The notes under the pieces were generated by a model, which had not been told where the DNA came from, did no database searches, and saw only the letters and a list, made by a program, of their open reading frames with translations. Shown piece after piece: positions 58,701 through 64,000 of a stretch of DNA of 64,000 nucleotides. The position numbers were made by a program, and so were the translations under genes. Source of the stretch: Zea mays (Eukaryota > Streptophyta > Magnoliopsida > Poales > Poaceae); the NCBI RefSeq assembly GCF_902167145.1, contig NC_050097.1, forward strand, positions 223,777,034 through 223,841,033, written 5' to 3'. Each line of letters begins with the position of its first letter. Within the stretch, counting starts at the first letter, position 1.

Positions 58701-60334
58701 ACAGCTAGCTGATAACAACTTCCTTTCTTTGGCTCAGGCAGGACTAACTCGGTCACCACTTCCTCCCCTAGTGGAGACACCAACTTGATGGTCCTTTTAT
58801 CACAACTGATAACTGCCTGGTACTTATCTAGCCAATTCATCCCTAGGATGACATCTATTCCCTGAGTACCCATTACTATAAGGTTGGCGGGAAACGCTAT
58901 CCCCCTTATTTCCACACTTATATTCAAACAAATGCTATCGGCTCAAATTCTACCACCGGCTGAGTCAATTTGAATGGGGGTTGGCATGGTAGTAATTGGA
59001 AGATTATGTGCTTCTACCCATGATGCAGTAATGAAAGAATGTGTTGCTCCAGTATCAAATAACACTTCTGCAATATGGGAGTCGACTGGGAACATACCTA
59101 CTATCATGCCGGGGGTCTCCTGAACTGCTTCAGCCTCCAAGTGGTTCAGTCTCCCATGATTGTAACGCGGCTGAGAGCGGTTTCCTGCTCCAGGCTGAGG
59201 CACATTCTGCTTTACTGGGGCATTGGGGCCTGACTGCTGCTGGGCTGCCTTCTTCGGACATTGCATCACCCAGTGGCCTTGCTCTCCATAGTGGAAACAT
59301 GCTCTGTTTCCAACCTGAGCTGGTGCTGCCTGATTGTTCTGCTGGTTTGCTGGGGAAGGAAGACGAGGTGCCTGCTGATTCTGCCTTTGAAACTGACCTC
59401 CTGACTGATTGTTCTGACGGTTCTGGTACTGATGCTGAGGATACTGCCTTTGGAACTGCTGATGCTGCTGAGGTGGACGCTGGTTCTGCCTGAACTGCTG
59501 AGGTTGATTGCCTGAGAAACGAGGACGATTGCTGCTTCCAGGCTGGGGCCCACTGATTTTGCGCTTACGATCCTCCATCTCCTTACGCTTCCTCTCTGTC
59601 ATGATTGCTCTGTCAATCAGGTGCTGGAATGTCGGGAAGGTGTGATTCATCAGTTGGTACTGAAGAGGGTCAACCAAGCCTCTCAAGAAACGGTACTGCC
59701 GCTTGGCGTCGGTGTTGACATCTTCAGGAGCATAGCGAGACAGCTGCAGAAATCTGTCCCGGTACTCACTGACAGACAATGGCCCTTGCTTGAGGGCCAG
59801 GAACTCCTCCTTCTTCACAGTCATCAGACCTGCAGGGACATGGTACTGACGAAAGCTTCCTCTGAACTCTTCCCAGGTGATGGCGTCAGGGTGGGCATGG
59901 GTAGCGAGGTAAGACTCCCACCATGATTGGGCTGCTCCTCTCAACAGACGGGGACCATACAGGACTTTCTCCCTATCATCGCACTGAGCGGTATGCAACT
60001 CCCGCTCCACAGTGCGCAGCCAGTCTTCAGCATCCATGGGGTCAGAAGAATGAGCGAACGTTGGTGGATGACCTCTCATGAATTCAGCACGCTTATCTCT
60101 GGGCATCTGAGGCATCTGAGGCTGAGGTGGGGCCTGCTGCTGTTGCTGTTGCTGCTGCTGAATGGCGGCCAAAGTCTGACCGATGGCTTGAACTGCCTGA
60201 GTCTGCATCAGAAACATCTGCTCGATGGACATCGGGGGCGGGGGTGGCAGGTGCTGCTGCTGGGGCACCTCATCCTGCTGAGCGGCTCGCTCCTGTTGAG
60301 CACGCCTTCCTCCTCTGCGCCTGTTCTCTGACAT
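55772..60334 (-). pseudogene. Gag-Pol of element B, unit 2, broken by three stops
   Basis: Same layout and frame as unit 1, from MSENRRRGGRR at 60334. Stops are TGA 58943-58945 (shared with unit 1), and two private TAG codons where unit 1 has CAG: 57182-57184 (after LEREIKEA, between RNase H and integrase) and 56852-56854 (after RPAGLLQPL, in the integrase N-terminal part). The Trp codon lost in unit 1 is intact here. The zinc knuckle again has Tyr for Cys (59288-59290). From 58943 to the gag start the translation is identical to unit 1, while the integrase half has several amino-acid differences, such as Gly-to-Glu near 56193. Chromodomain at the C-terminus. Confidence 0.9.
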
Positions 60335-60749
60335 CTGCAGAATGCAACCACACATCAGAACTGATCTGGCAAATCTTGCAGCATAAGAAAAGAGTATAGA
60401 ATTCTTCAACAGCATTGAACAGATGAGCATCTTCACTGATCTCCAACACAGACCACCCAGCTTCTCAGATAAAGAGGAAAGTGGAATAAAAGGTTTCCCA
60501 ACTATATAACTAACTCCATTAACATAATAGGTAAACCAAAATGCAGGGGATACCCACACTCTGGCGACAGTCATTACAAAGATTCAAACCAAACATAGTT
60601 CATCATGACAAACATAAATGCACAGGATATAGCAAACTACCCTGTCTAACTAAGACTAACTAAGAGCAAGACTAACGCTAAAACTGAGACTAAGACTAAG
60701 AGTAAAACTTCTGTATTAAGCACTTATTACAAGACTCCACGCTGACAAT

Positions 60750-61763
60750 CTATGGTTCCAAGTCTATCTTGGTCTTGCAGTCGGGGTTGCCATAAGACTG
60801 GTGTCCACGCCGAGGTGAGCGGTACGGGTGCTGAGTCCCGACGGGAGCGGGGGAACCATCATCCAGGTGACGACGTTCCGCGCGCTCAGCCCGCAGCAGG
60901 GCGACCTCAGCACGAGCCCTACTCAGCTCATCTAATGCATGGTCCAGCTCCGTGTTTAGCACGGCGGCTAGGTTGACTGTGCTGCTCAACCTAGGATTGT
61001 CCTCACCGACAGGTGAGACAATCACGCCTCCTGTGCTGCCAGATGGACGGCGGGGGTAATACTTCAGGTCAAGACCGTCAGCTACCCCACCGAAAACTGA
61101 GCAGTAGTGCGAAAGCGCACGCCGTGCAGCATCTTGCATGGCTGCCTCAGCTGAGTCCCGCTCAGAGATAGAATAGTGCTCTGAGCAGACCTCAGCACCC
61201 TGGAGATTGTTCTCCGGACGGCGCACCAAGCAGGTCGCCTCCCAGCGGTCCGGGTAGACCCCGCGACTATGCTGGTAGACCACACAGCGATACTCGATGG
61301 ACCAAGTACGCCGGTTAAGTGCCCGACGTAGCAGGGTGTCGAGCGCGTCGTGGAAGTGACACCCGCGAGCAGCGTCGCGAGTGATGGGTCGAGCAACCCA
61401 TCCTTCCGGCTCATGGTTAGCAGAGAAGTCGGTGTCGTGGCTCGAGCTGTCGTCGCCACCTCCGTCGTCTGGGTCTCCTCCAGTAGCTACTCCAGAAGCT
61501 GGGACGCCCAGTGGTGGTGCAGGGGGCGCCTCCAGAGGAAGCACAGGGGAGCAGCTCCTCACGGACTCTATCTCCTGCTGGAGCGAGAAGGAAGTGCCCT
61601 GCTGCTCCTGTCGTCGACGTTCCTGCTCCTCACGCAGGCGGTGGTGCAGTCTCTCCAAGTGGCTGGACTGTCCGGCTACGGGACGGCGAAGCGGACGCTC
61701 AGCAAGGCGGGAGGGTAAGAAGGGGATGACGGACTTTTGTGCAGTGTGTCTAAGTCGAGCCAT
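60750..61763 (-). CDS. Extra ORF upstream of gag in element B, unit 2 (337 aa)
   Basis: Same length as its unit-1 copy, with four amino-acid changes that I see (R9Q, S57T, K-to-T in SSKVNLA, and I-to-V in RAEIALL) and at least two silent changes. It remains fully open. The central SEHYSI...AAMQDAARRAL region is unchanged. See the unit-1 entry for the layout. Confidence 0.75.
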   Translation of the reverse strand: MARLRHTAQKSVIPFLPSRLAERPLRRPVAGQSSHLERLHHRLREEQERRRQEQQGTSFSLQQEIESVRSCSPVLPLEAPPAPPLGVPASGVATGGDPDDGGGDDSSSHDTDFSANHEPEGWVARPITRDAARGCHFHDALDTLLRRALNRRTWSIEYRCVVYQHSRGVYPDRWEATCLVRRPENNLQGAEVCSEHYSISERDSAEAAMQDAARRALSHYCSVFGGVADGLDLKYYPRRPSGSTGGVIVSPVGEDNPRLSSTVNLAAVLNTELDHALDELSRARAEVALLRAERAERRHLDDGSPAPVGTQHPYRSPRRGHQSYGNPDCKTKIDLEP

Positions 61764-62008
61764 CTACAAAAAAACATCGCAAGCAAAAGGGTGAGAACAG
61801 AAGTAATATGACCAGCAAATAATGAATCATAAGTAAATGAAGGATTAGAATAAAACATGATTTTCAGCAAGGTATAATATATAGTAGAACATAGGTTTGG
61901 TCGGTATGACCAACTTTTGAAGGGATATCAAAGTCAAGGCAGGGACAGAGGTCTATAGTCCTTAGAACGACCATTCTATTCTAGGTTAGCGGTCCTACAG
62001 TCAGCACA

Positions 62009-62020
62009 GCTTTGATACCA
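62009..62020 (-). other. Primer-binding site of element B, unit 2
   Basis: TGGTATCAAAGC on the minus strand, 4 nt before LTR 3. It matches the initiator tRNA-Met complement at 11 of 12 positions. Confidence 0.8.
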
Positions 62021-62024
62021 CTTA

Positions 62025-64000
62025 TGTCACACCCGGTTTTAGAAGGCAAACCGAATGCGAACCATGTACGTGCCAGGATCAGTTATTCACGTACACAGCA
62101 GTTACATAACATGGACATCATCACACAGTGCTCAAAATAGTATTAAAAGGGAATAATAGTCGATTACATCATACGTCTGAGACGTCCATATAGTTCTTAC
62201 AATAAATCAAAGTGCGGAAAAGAAACGTAGATAAACGCGGCCTTCACAGGCAGCCGACTGGGGGTTGCCGCTAACCCACACCTAGAACTCGTCGTAGTCT
62301 TGGAACTCCTGGAAGTCTCCTTCCACAGCTTCATCTTCGCCTGAGCAGTGGTTGCAATGCTGACAACCTGGGGATGGGGGGGTTTGGTGTGTAGAGCAAG
62401 GGTGAGTACACATCAACATACTCAGCAAGTATCCTGTTTGGCTGTAGTGGACTAGCTTTATGTGGAGATAAGTCAAGCAGTTGCTTTTAGTTGGTCAGAT
62501 TATTATTTACTGATAGAAAGCCAAGTTTTAGCATTAACCCAAGTTATTAGTCCGATGTACCCTTTCCAAATGGAAAGAATACCACTTACCAGCACCATAG
62601 TCACAACCAGAATACTTCGATCTCATAGCCACCTGTACCATAATGTCTCTGATCAAGTACCACTAATCACTGGAGCTCCCTTGGCCGCTCATAACCGCGA
62701 GCACGGCTGATATATCAGTTTTCAAACACTCTGCAGAGGTTGTGCACTTTACCCACAAGCCGTGATTCCCTTTCTGCCCGGAGAGAGCTACTCCCCATTG
62801 ACCACTACCTAGGTGGCCTAGCAGGGCATCACTACGTAGCCTTTACAAAGATTCCCCGGGGCTGTAGCCACCCGTTAGGTTTCCTAAATGCACCGCACTC
62901 CTCCCCAAGGGGCGAACCCAAACTTGGCAGAGCGAGCCGCATACACCGAGCCCCATTGACGGCACGACGGCTAAGTGAACTACATCCCGGATCCTCTAAT
63001 TATTCAGCTAAGGGCACCCCATTCTACCCTCATGGTTGCACTGTTTTCCCGGGCGGTCATCCATAGAACAGGTCCTTACGGAGAGGCACTCGAGAAACCG
63101 CTCGAGCCCCCTTGAATACCACAAGTACAACATCATAATAAGAGAAGGGAAAACAGCGTATCATAGATAATCTCATCATGTTCATTGATTAGAGTTAAGC
63201 AATAGCATAAAGCTAGGTAATAATAATCCAACCCAAATAGGTAATCAAGGACATGGATAACAAAAGCTAGTCAATCCTTAGGTATAAATGTGTAAAGCGG
63301 GAGGTGAATTAAAGAATGAATAGGACAGAGATAGGTCAAGGGACACTTGCCTCCACCAACCGGCGGCTGCTCAGGGGCTTCTCCTGCGGGTTCTTCGGGT
63401 TCCTCGATCAGGTCGCTCTCTATGCGAACACAATCATACATTCACATTTCAAAACAGAAAGGTAAACAATACACCATACAAGAAGGTGAAACCCAAAATC
63501 ATACACACGACGTATGGCTTAGCGCTAACGACCATTTGTAGTAGTGAGAATGACATAACTCTTACCATAATCGACAACTCGCTATGTTCATGTTTGGTGA
63601 AAGAATGAACTTAAACACTTCATTTCATGTAGTTATAATAACTGATATTTAATGCAGGTGCAACTATGATCAATATCTAAGCATAATTAATTCTACGTTT
63701 AGCTAATGTGTCGCTCCCTAACATGAACCGATCAATATTAGCAAACTTAGGTGGTGTAGGGAGTCATCGTGCGAAACTACGCATAACGAGAGCCTAAACA
63801 TGCGTGTTATCACGTGCACAAAGCTACAAGCCACTACACATGTGATTATCGTGCGCACGGGTTGGCTGTGCCCCGTACAAGTCGATGCAAGCGAGTCGGG
63901 GATGGACCAGCCACGCGCGCGAGCGGGTCGCCACGAGCAAACCGCACATGCTGCTGTGAGCGCGCTACGGACGAACTAAGACGCAAGAGGCACTCTACGT
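62025..64000 (-). repeat. LTR 3 of element B, cut by the window end
   Basis: Begins TGTCACACCCGG and runs to the last base without interruption. Private variants include TATGATCAATATC, GGGAGTCATCGTG and TACAAGTCGATGC. It agrees with LTR 1 at the five sites where LTR 2 is unique, and with LTR 2 at the three sites where LTR 1 is unique. Confidence 0.92.

Larger units (their letters stand above)
42398..64000 (-). mobile_element. Element B tandem array: LTR-internal-LTR-internal-LTR (Ty3/gypsy chromovirus)
   Basis: Three LTR starts (TGTCACACCCGG) at 42398, 52211 and 62025 enclose two internal regions of 6,289 bp each (45922-52210 and 55736-62024). The repeat period is 9,813-9,814 bp, and all parts keep the same order and minus orientation. 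The left border follows GTCAA (42393-42397), which should be the target duplication; the right end is outside the window. Each unit has PBS, extra ORF, gag and pol, all with disabling changes in gag-pol. This is a tandem of two units sharing the middle LTR, not two separate insertions. Unequal LTR recombination, recombination during reverse transcription, or an assembly error could explain it. Confidence 0.9.

Noticed and set aside
1..64000. CRISPR arrays, prokaryotic operons, rRNA or tRNA genes
   Set aside because: None seen. The only tRNA-like sequence is the Pol III head of the Au-type SINE; the repeats present are LTRs, MITEs and simple repeats.

Overview
The window is nuclear DNA of a panicoid grass, most likely maize or a close Zea relative. 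The evidence is intron-containing plant genes set among nested, nearly undecayed LTR retrotransposons, an Au-type SINE and hAT-type miniature elements. There is no prokaryotic, organellar, CRISPR or tRNA/rRNA content. All four recognisable host genes lie on the minus strand, and I assembled their exons by hand from reading frame, GT-AG splice sites and family conservation.

Gene-bearing left part (1-29,200). (i) The 5' part of a group-I (VIP1/RF2a-like) bZIP gene: exon 1 at 3875-4380 and exon 2 at 1390-1522, with later exons not in the window. Its intron 1 holds an Au-type SINE split by a 401-bp hAT MITE. (ii) A complete 12-exon VAL/HSI2-type B3 repressor gene (5216-19648, predicted 961 aa). 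Its 8.66-kb first intron holds a decayed Ty1/copia element, itself split by a 146-bp hAT MITE and by a 5.18-kb LTR retrotransposon that encodes only Gag. (iii) A two-exon gene for a 62-aa cytochrome bc1 subunit (QCR10/6.7-kDa type; 23073-24832) with a LINE fragment in its intron. (iv) A two-exon EDR4-like zinc-ribbon gene (26194-28171).

Retrotransposon block (29,203-64,000, running past the window). Element A is a minus-strand chromovirus-type Ty3/gypsy element: complete LTR 29203-33563, uninterrupted 1,472-aa Gag-Pol at 33815-38233, an extra ORF upstream of gag, an initiator-tRNA-Met type PBS, and a second LTR starting at 39835. That second LTR is broken at 42397 by element B. B is a tandem array of the form LTR-internal-LTR-internal-LTR (LTRs at 42398, 52211 and 62025; period about 9,814 bp), also minus strand. 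Its two Gag-Pol copies share one nonsense codon and one broken zinc knuckle, and each carries further private stops.

How it fits together. The four host genes do not form a pathway; they are ordinary neighbours. The retroelements show successive nesting (copia, then MITE and gag-only element; element A, then array B). The most interesting items are the tandem B array with uneven divergence between copies, the extra ORFs upstream of gag in both A and B that share a possible dsRNA-binding-like module, and the gag-only element peppered with an 11-nt dyad motif.
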